64,000 nt of DNA from Micromonospora sp. CP22 (GTDB lineage Bacteria > Actinomycetota > Actinomycetes > Mycobacteriales > Micromonosporaceae): NCBI RefSeq assembly GCF_009712475.1, contig NZ_VCJO01000003.1, positions 308,906 through 372,905 of the forward strand, read 5' to 3'. Positions 38,701 through 46,691 of this stretch are shown in pieces (position 1 is the first letter of the stretch; each line of letters begins with the position of its first letter). Under the pieces are notes generated by a model. The model searched no databases. It had not been told where the DNA came from and saw nothing but the letters and a program-made list of their open reading frames with translations. The position numbers and the translations under genes are program-made.

Positions 38701-39462
38701 CAGCGCCCACACCCCGCCGAGCACCACCAGGACCACCCCGATCCGGGTCACCCCGGCCGCGACGGTGTTGACCCGCGCCGACATCTGCCACACCCGGAGC
38801 CCACGGCGCAGCACCTCGGCCGCCCGGCTGGCGTACAGCCGCAGCACGTACGGCCGGGCCAGGCTGGTGCGTACGTCGTCCTGGCCGTGGATCGACTCCT
38901 CCATCACCGCCGCGAGGTCCGACCAGGCCGCCTCCTCCTGCATCCGGGCGGGGGCGATCTGGGCGGCCGGGCGCCGCAGCGCCACCGCGAGCGAGACGCA
39001 GAGCAGCAGCATGCCGACTCCCGCCGGCCACCAGACGGTGAGCGCCACCAGCGTGGACAGCAGGCCGACGGCCACCGCCTGGGCCAACCGCACGCCCGGA
39101 CCGCGCACCCCCGACGCGACGTCGTACACGTCGCCGTCGATCCGGTCGAGCATCTCCCCCACCGGGGTCGTCTCCAGGGCGGGCACCGGTTGGCCCAGGG
39201 CCACCCGGCAGAGTCGGCGACGCAGGTCGGCGGACCAGTCCGCGGTGACCCCGGCCATCACCAGACTGATCACCAAGTCGCTGCCCACCGACGCGACCAG
39301 CGCCACCGACAGCAGCACGAAGAAGCCGACGGAGCGATGCAGCAGCACCGGTCCGGCGAGCGCGGCGCTGGCCGCCTGACCGATGCCGCCGAGCAGGATC
39401 AGGACGACCACCAGGGTCATCCGACGTGAGGAGGTGCCCCACAGGTCACGGAGCAGGCGCAT
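35734..39462 (-). CDS. single-chain double ABC exporter (TMD-NBD-TMD-NBD)
   Basis: A 1,242-aa protein with two complete type IV ABC exporter halves. The first transmembrane domain is about residues 1-300 and NBD1 about 318-560 (Walker A GRTGSGKST at 358-366, signature LSAGQEQLVAFARI, Walker B VVILDEATARLD, H-loop IAHRLSSV). A 130-residue Ala/Pro/Gly-rich linker follows, then the second membrane domain and NBD2 near the C-terminus (GPVGSGKSS, LSGGQLQRLALARAL). NBD2 has LLVADDVSSALD where the catalytic Glu is Asp, and STSKRAA where the H-loop His is absent. The asymmetry suggests one hydrolytic and one degenerate site. ATG 39460-39462 follows GGAGGAACCGACCC. Substrate unknown. Confidence 0.92.
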   Translation of the reverse strand: MRLLRDLWGTSSRRMTLVVVLILLGGIGQAASAALAGPVLLHRSVGFFVLLSVALVASVGSDLVISLVMAGVTADWSADLRRRLCRVALGQPVPALETTPVGEMLDRIDGDVYDVASGVRGPGVRLAQAVAVGLLSTLVALTVWWPAGVGMLLLCVSLAVALRRPAAQIAPARMQEEAAWSDLAAVMEESIHGQDDVRTSLARPYVLRLYASRAAEVLRRGLRVWQMSARVNTVAAGVTRIGVVLVVLGGVWALTTGRVDAARMTAIWLLALSLGMTVEHVSRMVPEVQYALGAWGRVQLLSAAAQEPDGGATPSDGDLVIQGLTYRYPSGGADAERPPALRDIDLTFVRGRSYALVGRTGSGKSTLAKVLTRAVDVPPGTVLLGGRDVLDLDVEQLRQWIAVVPQRTEILAGTLAENVALFDPELLDAAARALDELGLGTWVAELPAGLDTRLGEGGHVLSAGQEQLVAFARILVRDPHVVILDEATARLDPVTETRVQQATERLLRDRIGIVIAHRLSSVSRCDEVVVLADGAVVEAGPLAESRRFAELVAAGHAGGVVGDADEAGASGDAGLELLAGADWTRGEPVLVGARAAEATVAADAGTPAGRVVESFAAPGPSGGTDPLAAARTNPPTGAVAGAPVPVVGPEPVEPAAGRETGGHEVGGRQPAAATADGRGDQLPASRARTLREIFRLCLNDPRYGAAAVGIFAVLAILGLDGPVLAWLWADVVDGTGDPWLPALGIAVGLVVGIPSYYWTHLWFPAWWVRQMLRISARLVYGQTGPRRVSRHTPAEVVAQGGDTERVVQLADNVLDQTVGLVLLVAMTLITDSVVPGLFFLGTMVLSGVAATAFGPRLERAARETVTARAAFATALVSTLSAARTVKLAGATRPVLTHLANLDTVRSERQRHEIAVQVWARSTPALASGLLPIGVWALFLAGGLSTGATLVAVATLGAARWFAWTTASLISQVPSARVWTRRTAEMTGIEAYSARVPGVDLAAGTAPAPTTPPRTPLRRLELVGFGVRHTDGFTAVRDVDLTVQRGQLVLVVGPVGSGKSSLLRALAGIAPHTGVLTWNGEPVTEPELFLRPNQVGYVGQLPRVLSGTVADNITLGHQVDAAHAVSTAQLEPDLAATGSGLGLLIGHKGTRLSGGQLQRLALARALAPRTELLVADDVSSALDVTTELALWQALRDRGVTVVGSTSKRAALVRADHVVVLVGGTVAAQGPWRDLEQRWGHLAG

Positions 39463-39563
39463 GGGTCGGTTCCTCCGGTCGGGTGGGGCGGTACCTCCAG
39501 CCTGCTTCGCCCGGCCGCCCGGCTCAACGCATTTACGCCGGGGCGGAACCCACCCCCGGTAGC

Positions 39564-39617
39564 TGTTCGAGGAGCCTCGCCGTGGCGCAGCGCGTGTTCG
39601 AGGAGGCTCGCCGGTGG
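39564..39617. repeat. direct repeat pair, TGTTCGAGGAGSCTCGCC
   Basis: TGTTCGAGGAGCCTCGCCGTGG (39564-39585) recurs with small changes at 39595-39617 (TGTTCGAGGAGGCTCGCCGG and following TGG). Spacing of the copies is 31 bp. Each contains the near-palindrome CGAGGAGCCTCG. The pair lies between the ABC gene start and the GNAT stop. Confidence 0.7.
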
Positions 39618-39618
39618 C

Positions 39619-40458
39619 TCAGAACAGGACGGTGGCCAGGGTGCCGACGGAGCGGAAGCCGCAGCGCTCGTAGACGCGCCGGGCGGGCAGGTTGAAGTCG
39701 TTGACGTAGAGGCTGACCGTCGGGGCGACCCGGGCCAGCGCGTCGCTGACCACCGCCGCCATCGCGGCGGTGGCGATCCCCCGCCCCCGCCAGTCGGGCG
39801 CCACCCACACACCCTGCACCTGGGCGGTGCGCCGGGTGACGACCGCTAGTTCGGCCTTGAAGACCACCCGGTCGTCGACGAAGCGGGCGTACGCCCGGCC
39901 GGAGCGGATCATCTCGGTGACCCGCCGCCGGTACCCGCGCCCTCCGTCGTCGGCCAGTGGTGAGACGCCGACCTCCTCGGTGTACATCGCCACCGCGGCT
40001 GGGAAGAGGCGGTCGAGTTCACCGCTGCGCACCCGGCGCACCTCCGGGTCGGCGGGGACCGGCGGCAGCTCGCCGGTGACCAGCAACGGCTGGTTGGGGC
40101 GTACGTCGCGGGCCGGTCCCCAACTGTCGGAGAGGCGATCCCAGAGTTGCAGCACGGCGTCGGCCCGCCCGACGATCGAGGAGCAGAGCCGTTCCTCGCC
40201 CGAGAGCAGGTCAGCGAAGGCGGCGATGGCCTGCGGCCCGGCCAGCACCGGGGTGAGGTTTCCGCCGAGCCAGCAGACCGATTCGAGGTGCCGGCGGGAG
40301 CCGTACCCCAGGACCCGCCCCTCGGCCCGCCACCAGGCCAGCCCGCGCGCGGCGACCCGCTCCGCGACCTGTGCGCTCGCGTACGGGTCGAGATCGAGCA
40401 GTCGCTCGACCGCGCGCCGTTCCGATTCCCCGAGTTGCCGCACCGGCGCCGTCAGCAC
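39619..40458 (-). CDS. GNAT acetyltransferase with N-terminal DUF4081 domain
   Basis: A 279-aa protein. Residues 1-120 form the DUF4081-like domain (VLTAPVRQLGESERRAVERL; YGSRRHLESVCWLGGNLTPV) and the C-terminal half is a GNAT fold with the acetyl-CoA loop VWVAPDWRGRGIATAAMAAV and SLYVNDFNLPARRVYERCGF. The same two-domain protein sits next to ispG in mycobacteria (Rv2867c, from memory); here a padR gene intervenes. GTG at 40456-40458 is the likely start; the upstream frame to 40518 lacks a start with conserved sequence. Substrate unknown. Confidence 0.85.
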   Translation of the reverse strand: MLTAPVRQLGESERRAVERLLDLDPYASAQVAERVAARGLAWWRAEGRVLGYGSRRHLESVCWLGGNLTPVLAGPQAIAAFADLLSGEERLCSSIVGRADAVLQLWDRLSDSWGPARDVRPNQPLLVTGELPPVPADPEVRRVRSGELDRLFPAAVAMYTEEVGVSPLADDGGRGYRRRVTEMIRSGRAYARFVDDRVVFKAELAVVTRRTAQVQGVWVAPDWRGRGIATAAMAAVVSDALARVAPTVSLYVNDFNLPARRVYERCGFRSVGTLATVLF

Positions 40459-40523
40459 GGTTACCAGCCTGCCAGATCTCCCCCACCACGCGCCGCCAGA
40501 CGCCCACCCACCCCTCAACCCAC

Positions 40524-40584
40524 GTTGATCAAGAAGTTTTGGTCGGCTTCGGGGGCGAATCCCGACGCAAACTTCTTGGTCAAC
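40524..40584. repeat. TTGATCA-type palindrome, 16-bp arms
   Basis: GTTGATCAAGAAGTTT (40524-40539) pairs with AAACTTCTTGGTCAAC (40569-40584) with one mismatch. The 29-base loop has its own short GTCGG/CCGAC stem. It lies in the divergent gap between the GNAT and padR genes, so is unlikely to be a simple terminator. It is related to elements at 3990-4031 and 58689-58747. Confidence 0.85.
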
Positions 40585-40635
40585 ACGGCGGGGTGGGCAG
40601 GCGCGCGGGGAAGTGGGTTGTCGGCGTTGTGTTGG

Positions 40636-40662
40636 CGATATATCGTTGATGCATCAGTGATA
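40636..40662 (+). promoter_or_regulatory. probable PadR operator
   Basis: CGATATATCG (40636-40645) is a perfect 10-bp palindrome. It overlaps the 22-bp dyad TATC-GT-TGATGCATCA-GT-GATA (40641-40662), symmetric at 18 of 22 positions with a perfect TGATGCATCA centre. It lies 20 bp upstream of the TTG start and its AT-richness stands out. Autoregulation by the following PadR is inferred. Confidence 0.6.
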
Positions 40663-40682
40663 GTCCAGAGAAGGAGACAGCC

Positions 40683-41246
40683 TTGAATTTCCATCGACGT
40701 GGGCACGCCCTACACGAGGGCCGGATGCGCGGATTCGGTTTCCCGCCCTTCGCGGCAGGGCCGCCGTTCGGGCACGGGCGGGGCGGTCGCGGACGAGGTC
40801 GGGGACGCCGACCCAACGTCCGCAACGCGGTGCTGGCCCTCCTCACCGAGCGGCCGATGCACGGCTACGAGATGATCCAGGAGATCGACTCCCGCACCGG
40901 CGGAAGCTGGCGGCCCAGCCCCGGCTCGATCTACCCGACCCTCCAGTTGCTGGAGGACGAGGGTGTCGTCGCCGCCACCGAGGACACCGGCGGTGGCCGT
41001 AAGCGGTTCACCCTCACCGATCAGGGTCGAGCCGAGGCTGACGAGGCGGCCCAGACGCCGCCCTGGGCCGAGGTCGCCGAAGACACCATCAACAGCTGGC
41101 ACGACATCCGCAACGCCTCCATGCAGGCCATGCACGCGCTACGCCAGGTGATGATGACCGGCACCGACGACCAGCGGGAACGCGCCGCCCAGGTGCTCGA
41201 CGAGACCCGCCGCAAGCTGTACGCGATCCTCGCCGAATCCGAGTGA
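40683..41246 (+). CDS. PadR-family regulator with Gly/Arg/Phe-rich N-terminus (TTG start)
   Basis: A 187-aa protein. TTG at 40683 is set 6 bases after the excellent ribosome-binding site AAGGAG, giving the N-terminus MNFHRRGHALHEGRMRGFGF and a PPFAAGPPFGHGRGG-RGRGRGR tail. The PadR domain follows (NVRNAVLALLTERPMHGYEM; GSIYPTLQLLEDEGVVAATE), then a helical C-terminus. Disordered Gly/Arg N-termini occur in other actinobacterial PadR proteins. It is convergent with ispG, and a shared hairpin lies between them. Confidence 0.88.
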   Translation: MNFHRRGHALHEGRMRGFGFPPFAAGPPFGHGRGGRGRGRGRRPNVRNAVLALLTERPMHGYEMIQEIDSRTGGSWRPSPGSIYPTLQLLEDEGVVAATEDTGGGRKRFTLTDQGRAEADEAAQTPPWAEVAEDTINSWHDIRNASMQAMHALRQVMMTGTDDQRERAAQVLDETRRKLYAILAESE

Positions 41247-41259
41247 GGTCGGTACGCGT

Positions 41260-41293
41260 CGAGGGCGGCCACCCGGTGGGGTGACCGCCCTCG
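41260..41293. terminator. bidirectional hairpin between padR and ispG
   Basis: CGAGGGCGGCCACC (41260-41273) pairs with GGTGACCGCCCTCG (41280-41293) with one G-T pair and a CGGTGG loop. It lies 13 bp after the padR stop and 14 bp from the ispG stop, suited to terminate both convergent genes. Confidence 0.75.
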
Positions 41294-41307
41294 TGTTCGT
41301 CGCGTCG

Positions 41308-42489
41308 TCAGTGCACGGTGACGGTGGCGCCGGGAACCAGGTCGCGCAGCTCCTCGGGCAGCTCCGCGCCCATCTCGTCGGCCAACCGCAGCGCTTCCTC
41401 GATCAGGGTCTCCACGATCTGCCCCTCGGGCACGGTCTTGATGACCTGGCCCTTGACGAAGATCTGCCCCTTGCCGTTGCCGGAGGCCACCCCGAGGTCG
41501 GCCTCCCGGGCCTCGCCCGGTCCGTTGACCACGCAGCCCATCACGGCGACCCGCAGCGGCACCGGCAGCCCTTCCAGACCGGCGGTGACCTCCTCGGCCA
41601 GCTTGTAGACGTCCACCTGGGCCCGCCCACAGGACGGGCAGGAGACGATCTCCAGGCCGCGCTCGCGCAGCCCGAGCGACTCCAGGATCTGGCTGCCGAC
41701 CTTGATCTCCTCGACCGGCGGCGCGGAGAGCGACACCCGGATGGTGTCCCCGATGCCCTCGGCCAGCAGCGCACCGAAGGCGACCGCCGACTTGATGGTG
41801 CCCTGGAACGCCGGGCCCGCCTCGGTGACGCCCAGGTGCAGCGGGTAGTCGCACTGCTCGGCGAGCTGCCGGTACGCCCGGATCATCACCACCGGGTCGT
41901 TGTGCTTGACCGAGATCTTGATGTCCCGGAAGCCGTGCTCCTCGAACAGCGAGCACTCCCACAGCGCCGACTCGACCAGCGCTTCGGCGGTCGCCTTGCC
42001 GTACTTGGCGAGCAGGCGCTTGTCCAGTGAACCGGCGTTGACGCCGATCCGGATCGGCGTACCGGCTGCGGAGGCCGCCGCCGCGATCTCGGCGACCTTG
42101 TCGTCGAACTGGCGGATGTTGCCCGGGTTGACCCGCACCGCCGCGCAACCGGCGTCGATCGCGGCGAAGACGTACTTCGGCTGGAAGTGGATGTCCGCGA
42201 TCACCGGGATCTGCGACTTCTTCGCAAGCGCCGGCAGCGCCTCCACGTCGTCCTGGCTGGGCACGGCGACCCGGACGATCTGACATCCGGAGGCCGTCAA
42301 CTCCGCGATCTGCTGAAGGGTGGCGTTGACGTCAGCGGTCAACGTGGTGGTCATCGACTGCACCGACACCGGCGCGCCGCCGCCGACCGGCACGGACCCG
42401 ACCATGATCTGGCGGCTGGCCCGGCGGGGCGCGAGCGGCGGCGGCGGTACGGGCGGCATACCGAGACTGACAGCGGTCACTTCAGGCAC
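41308..42489 (-). CDS. ispG: 4-hydroxy-3-methylbut-2-enyl diphosphate synthase
   Basis: A 393-aa [4Fe-4S] enzyme of the MEP isoprenoid pathway, converting MEcPP to HMBPP. It has an N-terminal TIM barrel ([36 protein letters not shown]) and a C-terminal cluster domain with ligands in [12 protein letters not shown] and [14 protein letters not shown] at 42489 starts immediately after the rip stop with no gap, so translation is coupled. It is third in dxr-rip-ispG. Confidence 0.96.
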   Translation of the reverse strand: MPEVTAVSLGMPPVPPPPLAPRRASRQIMVGSVPVGGGAPVSVQSMTTTLTADVNATLQQIAELTASGCQIVRVAVPSQDDVEALPALAKKSQIPVIADIHFQPKYVFAAIDAGCAAVRVNPGNIRQFDDKVAEIAAAASAAGTPIRIGVNAGSLDKRLLAKYGKATAEALVESALWECSLFEEHGFRDIKISVKHNDPVVMIRAYRQLAEQCDYPLHLGVTEAGPAFQGTIKSAVAFGALLAEGIGDTIRVSLSAPPVEEIKVGSQILESLGLRERGLEIVSCPSCGRAQVDVYKLAEEVTAGLEGLPVPLRVAVMGCVVNGPGEAREADLGVASGNGKGQIFVKGQVIKTVPEGQIVETLIEEALRLADEMGAELPEELRDLVPGATVTVH

Positions 42490-43740
42490 TCACTTTGGGA
42501 AGAGGGTGATCGGATTGACCACGTCCGCGGTGATGGTGAGCAGGGTGAACACACCACCGATCAGGATCACCACGTACGTGAAGGGCATCAGCTTGAAGTA
42601 GTCGACGCGGCCCGGATCGGGCCGACGCAGCCGCGCGTAGAGCCAGGAGCGGGCCCGTTCGAACCAGGCGATGGCGATGTGGCCACCGTCCAGCGGCAGC
42701 AGCGGCAGCAGGTTGAACACCCCGATGAAGAAGTTCAGCGAGATGAACAGCATGATGAAGATTTCCCAGGCGTTGTTGGCCACCGCCTCGCCACCGAGGA
42801 CACTCGCGCCGACCACGCTGATCGGGGTGTCGATGTCCCGCTCGCCGCCGACGATGGCCTTCCACAGCGCGGGGATCTTCTCCGGCAGCCGCTGCAACGC
42901 CTGCGCGGTGGCCACCGCCATGTCGCCGATGAAGGTGCCGGTCGCGCCGACGGCCTCCACCGGACCGTAGGAGACCAGGCCCGGGGTGCTCAGGACCAGA
43001 CCGACACCGAGCGCGGAGACCTCGGTGACCGGGCCGTCCGGGTTGTCGATCGGCGGGCGCTTGGTGGTGGCCAGCGTGGCCGTGGTGGTGCCGGGCTGAC
43101 CGTCGCGCTCGTACCCGATGTCGGCGGTGCTGCCCGGGGTGGTCGCCCGCAGCGTGGTCAGCAGCTCGCCGTAGTTGTTGATCGGGGTGCCGTTGATCGA
43201 GGTGATCCGGTCACCGTTCTGGAGCCCGGCCGCCCCGGCCGGGCTGGGCGCGTCACTCTCGGTGCACTCCCGGTAGGTGGTGTCCGGCAGGACGCAGTCC
43301 TGGATGGCGACCACCGCGGGCTCGGCGCGGATCTGCTGCTCGTCGCGCGGGAAGTCGGGGTTGGGCAGGCCGAAGGTCATCGCCGCCAGCCAGGCCGCGA
43401 AGATCGCCAACCCGAAGTGGGTCACCGACCCGGCGGACATCACGATGGTGCGCTTCCACACCGGGTAACGCCACATGGCCCGCTTCTCGTCGCCCGGCTC
43501 GACGTCGTCGTCCTGCGGCGTCATGCCGACGATCTTGCAGAAGCCGCCGAGGGGGATGCCCTTGAGGCCGTACTCGGTCTCGCCCCGCTTGAACGAGAAG
43601 ACGGTGGGGCCGAAGCCGACGAAGTAGCGGGTGACCTTCATGCCGAAGGCCTTGGCGGTGAGCATGTGCCCGGCCTCGTGCAGGCTGACCGAGATGAGAA
43701 TGCCGAGGGCGAACAGCACCACCCCGAACGCGAACGACAT
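42490..43740 (-). CDS. rip: site-2 (RIP) zinc metalloprotease, M50 family
   Basis: A 416-aa membrane protease related to RseP and mycobacterial Rip1. It has the zinc motif SLHEAGHMLTA in the first helix, a PDZ domain (GAAGLQNGDRITSINGTPIN) and the third zinc ligand in NLLPLLPLDGGHIAIAWFE. It cleaves membrane-anchored anti-sigma factors and signal-peptide remnants. ATG at 43738-43740 follows AAGGAGCTTG and overlaps the dxr stop by one base. The dxr-rip-ispG order matches the M. tuberculosis Rv2870c-Rv2868c order from memory. Confidence 0.95.
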   Translation of the reverse strand: MSFAFGVVLFALGILISVSLHEAGHMLTAKAFGMKVTRYFVGFGPTVFSFKRGETEYGLKGIPLGGFCKIVGMTPQDDDVEPGDEKRAMWRYPVWKRTIVMSAGSVTHFGLAIFAAWLAAMTFGLPNPDFPRDEQQIRAEPAVVAIQDCVLPDTTYRECTESDAPSPAGAAGLQNGDRITSINGTPINNYGELLTTLRATTPGSTADIGYERDGQPGTTTATLATTKRPPIDNPDGPVTEVSALGVGLVLSTPGLVSYGPVEAVGATGTFIGDMAVATAQALQRLPEKIPALWKAIVGGERDIDTPISVVGASVLGGEAVANNAWEIFIMLFISLNFFIGVFNLLPLLPLDGGHIAIAWFERARSWLYARLRRPDPGRVDYFKLMPFTYVVILIGGVFTLLTITADVVNPITLFPK

Positions 43741-44951
43741 CAAGCTCCTTCCACCGCAGCAGCGATGATCTCCTGCGCGTGTGCGCGCGCCCACGACTCG
43801 GCTTCGAGTACGTCCTCGACGGTACCCGGTTCACCGAAATCGGGAGCCTCGTCCAGCACGCGCCGTAACGTGTCGACGATGCCCAAGAACGGCAGTCGCC
43901 CGGCGACGAACGCCGCCACGCACTCCTCGTTGGCCGCGTTGTAGATCGCCGGTCGGCACCGGCCCTCCTCACCGGCCGCCTTGGCCAGCGCCACCGCCGG
44001 GAACGCCTCGTCGTCCAGCGGCGCGAACTCCCAGGTGTGCGCCTTCGTCCAGTCGACGGCGGCGGCAGCCTCGGGCACCCTGTCCGGCCAGCCGAGGCCC
44101 AGCGCGATCGGCAGCCGCATGTCCGGCGGGCTGGCCTGCGCCAGCGTCGACCCGTCGACGAACTCCACCATCGAGTGGATCACCGACTGGGGGTGCACCA
44201 TCACGGTGATGTCGGCGTACGGCACGTCGAACAGCTCGTGCGCCTCGATCACCTCCAGCGCCTTGTTGACCATCGTCGCCGAGTTGATCGTGACGACCGG
44301 CCCCATGTTCCAGGTCGGGTGGGCGAGGGCCTGCTCAGGCGTGACGGCCGTCAGCTCGTCGCGCCGTTTGCCCCGGAACGGCCCACCACTGGCGGTGACG
44401 ATCAGCCGACGTACCTCCCCCCGGGTACCGCCGCGCAGGCACTGGGCCAGCGCCGAATGCTCCGAATCCACCGGGACGATCTGCTCCGGCCGCGTCACCG
44501 CGGCCTTGACCAGCGAGCCGCCGGCCACCAGCGACTCCTTGTTGGCCAACGCGAGCGTACGCCCGGCCCGCAGCGCCGCCAGGGTCGGCGCGAGCCCGAG
44601 CGACCCCACCACCCCGTTGAGTACGACGTCACACGGCCACTGCGCCAGCTCGGTCATCGCCTCCGGCCCGGCCACGATCTTGGGCAGCTTGAACTCCCCG
44701 GAGGCCCAGCCCCGCCGACTCGCCTCCGCGTAGAACGCCAGCTGAAGATCCTGCGCGGCGGACGCCTTGGCCACCCCGACCGCCTCGACACCGAGTTCGA
44801 GCGCCTGGGCGGCGAGCAGGCCGACGTTGCCGCCACCGGCACCCAGCGCCACCACCCGGAACCGGTCCGGGTTGCGCCGCACGATGTCGATGGCCTGCGT
44901 ACCGATCGACCCGGTACAACCCAGCAGCACAAAATCACGGGGGGACGTCAC
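43740..44951 (-). CDS. dxr: 1-deoxy-D-xylulose 5-phosphate reductoisomerase
   Basis: A 403-aa NADPH enzyme making MEP, the committed MEP-pathway step. It shows the dinucleotide motif [27 protein letters not shown], the metal/substrate motif [42 protein letters not shown] and a C-terminal [14 protein letters not shown] at 44951 is preferred because GGAGA lies 8 bases upstream; a GTG 18 bases further up includes that site. A dispersed repeat lies upstream. Confidence 0.95.
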   Translation of the reverse strand: MTSPRDFVLLGCTGSIGTQAIDIVRRNPDRFRVVALGAGGGNVGLLAAQALELGVEAVGVAKASAAQDLQLAFYAEASRRGWASGEFKLPKIVAGPEAMTELAQWPCDVVLNGVVGSLGLAPTLAALRAGRTLALANKESLVAGGSLVKAAVTRPEQIVPVDSEHSALAQCLRGGTRGEVRRLIVTASGGPFRGKRRDELTAVTPEQALAHPTWNMGPVVTINSATMVNKALEVIEAHELFDVPYADITVMVHPQSVIHSMVEFVDGSTLAQASPPDMRLPIALGLGWPDRVPEAAAAVDWTKAHTWEFAPLDDEAFPAVALAKAAGEEGRCRPAIYNAANEECVAAFVAGRLPFLGIVDTLRRVLDEAPDFGEPGTVEDVLEAESWARAHAQEIIAAAVEGA

Positions 44952-44983
44952 ACCGCCATTCTCCCCCACGCCCGCTGGGCGAG

Positions 44984-45038
44984 AAGGAAGGGCACCTTAT
45001 TAACGCCTGCGGTAGAGGAAGGGCCCCTTGTTAACAAC
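44984..45038. repeat. dispersed AAGGAAGGGNCCCTT element, two direct units
   Basis: AAGGAAGGGCACCTTATTAA (44984-45003) is followed 31 bp later by AGGAAGGGCCCCTTGTTAAC (45016-45035). Each unit contains the palindromic core AAGGGSCCCTT next to TTAAC. A related pair, but in inverted arrangement, lies at 52634-52692. It sits between the dxr start and the Uma2 gene, at the edge of the accessory pocket. Confidence 0.85.
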
Positions 45039-45047
45039 GAGCTACCG

Positions 45048-45719
45048 TCAGCTCTCCTCGCTCGGAGGGTTCTCCTCTTCCAACGGAGCTTCCTCGCCGA
45101 GCAGGTCAGCCGGATCGATCGAGAACTCGAACGGCTCCCGCATCACGAAGGTGCTTCCGGCCGCAGCGGCGGCCACCGGCCGATACTCGCCGTCGATCAG
45201 CTCGAACAGTGCGATGGTGGGGACTCGGTTACGCAGGTCGACCCGGAGGAAGAAGGGCACGCCAGCCGTGCCGTACTCGCGCGGACGATCGATGATGTCC
45301 TTCCGCCGGTTGCCGGGCGACACGACCTCGCCGAGCAGAACGGCATGCCTGATGTCCATGGTCGTGCGGCCCCCTCCGGGAACGCGCAGCACGACGAGGT
45401 CGGGGATGAACAGATCCTGCCCGGAGACGACGTTCGCCTCCGCGTAGAGCCACAGCTTGGCCTTCCGGGCAGCCTGCTTCAACAGGTACGCGAGATCAAG
45501 CTCGGCATCCTGGTGGTCATATCCGGCGTGGGGTGTCACGATCACGCTTCCGCTCAGGACCTCAACCTTGGGGCCGTTGGTCTCCGGCAACAGGTCGAGG
45601 GCGAGCTGCGCAGTCCACGGCTCGTCGTGCCACCGCAGCACGTCGAACGACGGCCCGGCGGGCCGGTCGTCCGCGCCAGCGTCCGGCGCAGGCTCGGGCG
45701 CGTACGCAGCCTGGGCCAT
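45048..45719 (-). CDS. Uma2-family PD-(D/E)XK nuclease-like protein (DUF820)
   Basis: A 223-aa protein of the Uma2 restriction-endonuclease-like family. It has FDVLRWHDEPWTAQLALDLL, VEVLSGSVIVTPHAGYDHQD, then the PD motif DLFIPDLVVLRVPGG and the Glu motif AVLLGEVVSPGNRRKDIID followed by PREYGTAGVPFFLRVDL. The C-terminus is acidic and Pro/Glu-rich. Actinomycetes often carry many Uma2 genes of unknown function. ATG at 45717-45719, with GGGGTGAG upstream. Confidence 0.85.
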   Translation of the reverse strand: MAQAAYAPEPAPDAGADDRPAGPSFDVLRWHDEPWTAQLALDLLPETNGPKVEVLSGSVIVTPHAGYDHQDAELDLAYLLKQAARKAKLWLYAEANVVSGQDLFIPDLVVLRVPGGGRTTMDIRHAVLLGEVVSPGNRRKDIIDRPREYGTAGVPFFLRVDLRNRVPTIALFELIDGEYRPVAAAAAGSTFVMREPFEFSIDPADLLGEEAPLEEENPPSEES

Positions 45720-46093
45720 CCGGGCTCACCCCCTCAGCGGGACATTCTGCTCAGCTCAGCCTAGCCAGCACAGCCCGCGCCGCACGCCATCACACAGCCT
45801 GTCCGACGCAGCCGGGGCGAGCGATGTCGATCAAGCCCTACCGTCTCCGTGGCCGGTCGGCTGTGACGATCTGGCTCAGCTGCTGGATACAACGGCCCGG
45901 AATCTCGCCGCCAGGCGGACGTGCCTACGGTCCCTTCACCGGGCGAGACGGCGGGACGTCACTCAACAGCTCGGCCATCCGGTCGCCTCGCCAGACGCAG
46001 AGGGCTGGGCTGGGCCGGTCGGCAGGTCAGCCGCCCGACTGTGGGTGCGTTTCTTGTCGTTGGGGGAGCAAGAAACGCACCCACAGCTTGCGG
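45720..46093. other. non-coding stretch between Uma2 and DUF397 genes
   Basis: No coding sequence can be supported here. Long open frames exist on both strands, but they match no family pattern and lack ribosome-binding sites. The only clear structure is the 18-bp palindrome at 46039-46086. It may contain decayed accessory DNA. Confidence 0.5.
46039..46086. repeat. 18-bp perfect palindrome, 12-base loop
   Basis: CTGTGGGTGCGTTTCTTG (46039-46056) and CAAGAAACGCACCCACAG (46069-46086) are perfect inverse complements. It lies 8 bp downstream of the DUF397 stop and could terminate that transcript. The sequence differs from the TTGATCA family. Confidence 0.9.
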
Positions 46094-46303
46094 TCACGTC
46101 GGGTTCAGGGGCGGGGTGTCGAACTGGCCCGCGCGGGCGGCGGCGACGAACCGAGTCCAGCTCTCGAGACCGAAGCTCAGCTCCGCGCCCTGCCGGTCCT
46201 TGCTGTCGCGTACGCCGACCGCGTCGGCAAACCCCGCCACCTCGACGCACTCGCCGCTACCGCCGGACCGGGACGACGTGCGCCACACCCCGTCACGTCT
46301 CAT
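46094..46303 (-). CDS. DUF397 domain protein
   Basis: A 69-aa protein with the full family pattern: WRTSSRSGGSGECVEVAGF, then VGVRDSKDRQGAELSFGLES and WTRFVAAARAGQFD. DUF397 genes usually sit directly downstream of an XRE-type regulator with a DUF5753 domain (the Scr1/BldB-like pairs of actinomycetes); the upstream partner here is degraded. ATG at 46301-46303 follows GGAGATGACCC within the end of that partner. Confidence 0.92.
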   Translation of the reverse strand: MRRDGVWRTSSRSGGSGECVEVAGFADAVGVRDSKDRQGAELSFGLESWTRFVAAARAGQFDTPPLNPT

Positions 46304-46691
46304 GGGTCATCTCCTTCGCGATCGCCGTGATCAGCTCACGGGAGTCGTCGCCATCGAGCGCCCGTTCGCCGAGCGAGCGCCAGATCCTCGTAGGTCTGAA
46401 TCTCGTGCGGCTTGTCGAGGTAGACCGCGCCGCACGGACCGTCCATGTAGATGGTGGTCGGCTCCGGCTCCCGCACCTCGGTCGGGAAGTCGAGCATGGT
46501 GAAGGTGCCCGTAAAGGCCGACCGAAACAGCCCGGCAGCCAACGGAAGCACCCGGATCTTGATGTTGTGCTGCCTGCTCGCCACCACCAGCGCGTCGAGT
46601 TGCCGGGCCATCGCCGACCGGTCACGCAGCGGCCGACGAAGCACCGCCTCGCTGAGGATCACGTCGTAGTACGGCGCTCGGGGGAACCACT
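46293..46691 (-). pseudogene. DUF5753 (Scr1-type) regulator remnant
   Basis: Only the C-terminal part of the DUF5753 sensor domain remains: APYYDVILSEAVLRRPLRDR, VLPLAAGLFRSAFTGTFTML, then TTIYMDGPCGAVYLDKPHEI and TYEDLA. At about 46377 the frame changes and the usual ending continues as SLGERALDGDDSRELITAIA-KEM. The N-terminal HTH domain and first half of the sensor domain are missing; sequence upstream of 46691 does not match. Truncation plus frameshift indicates a dead gene, whereas the DUF397 partner downstream is intact. Confidence 0.85.

Noticed and set aside
37474..39429. Long plus-strand open frame of 651 codons
   Set aside because: Antisense to the ABC exporter, His/Arg/Gln-rich shadow composition, no recognisable domain.
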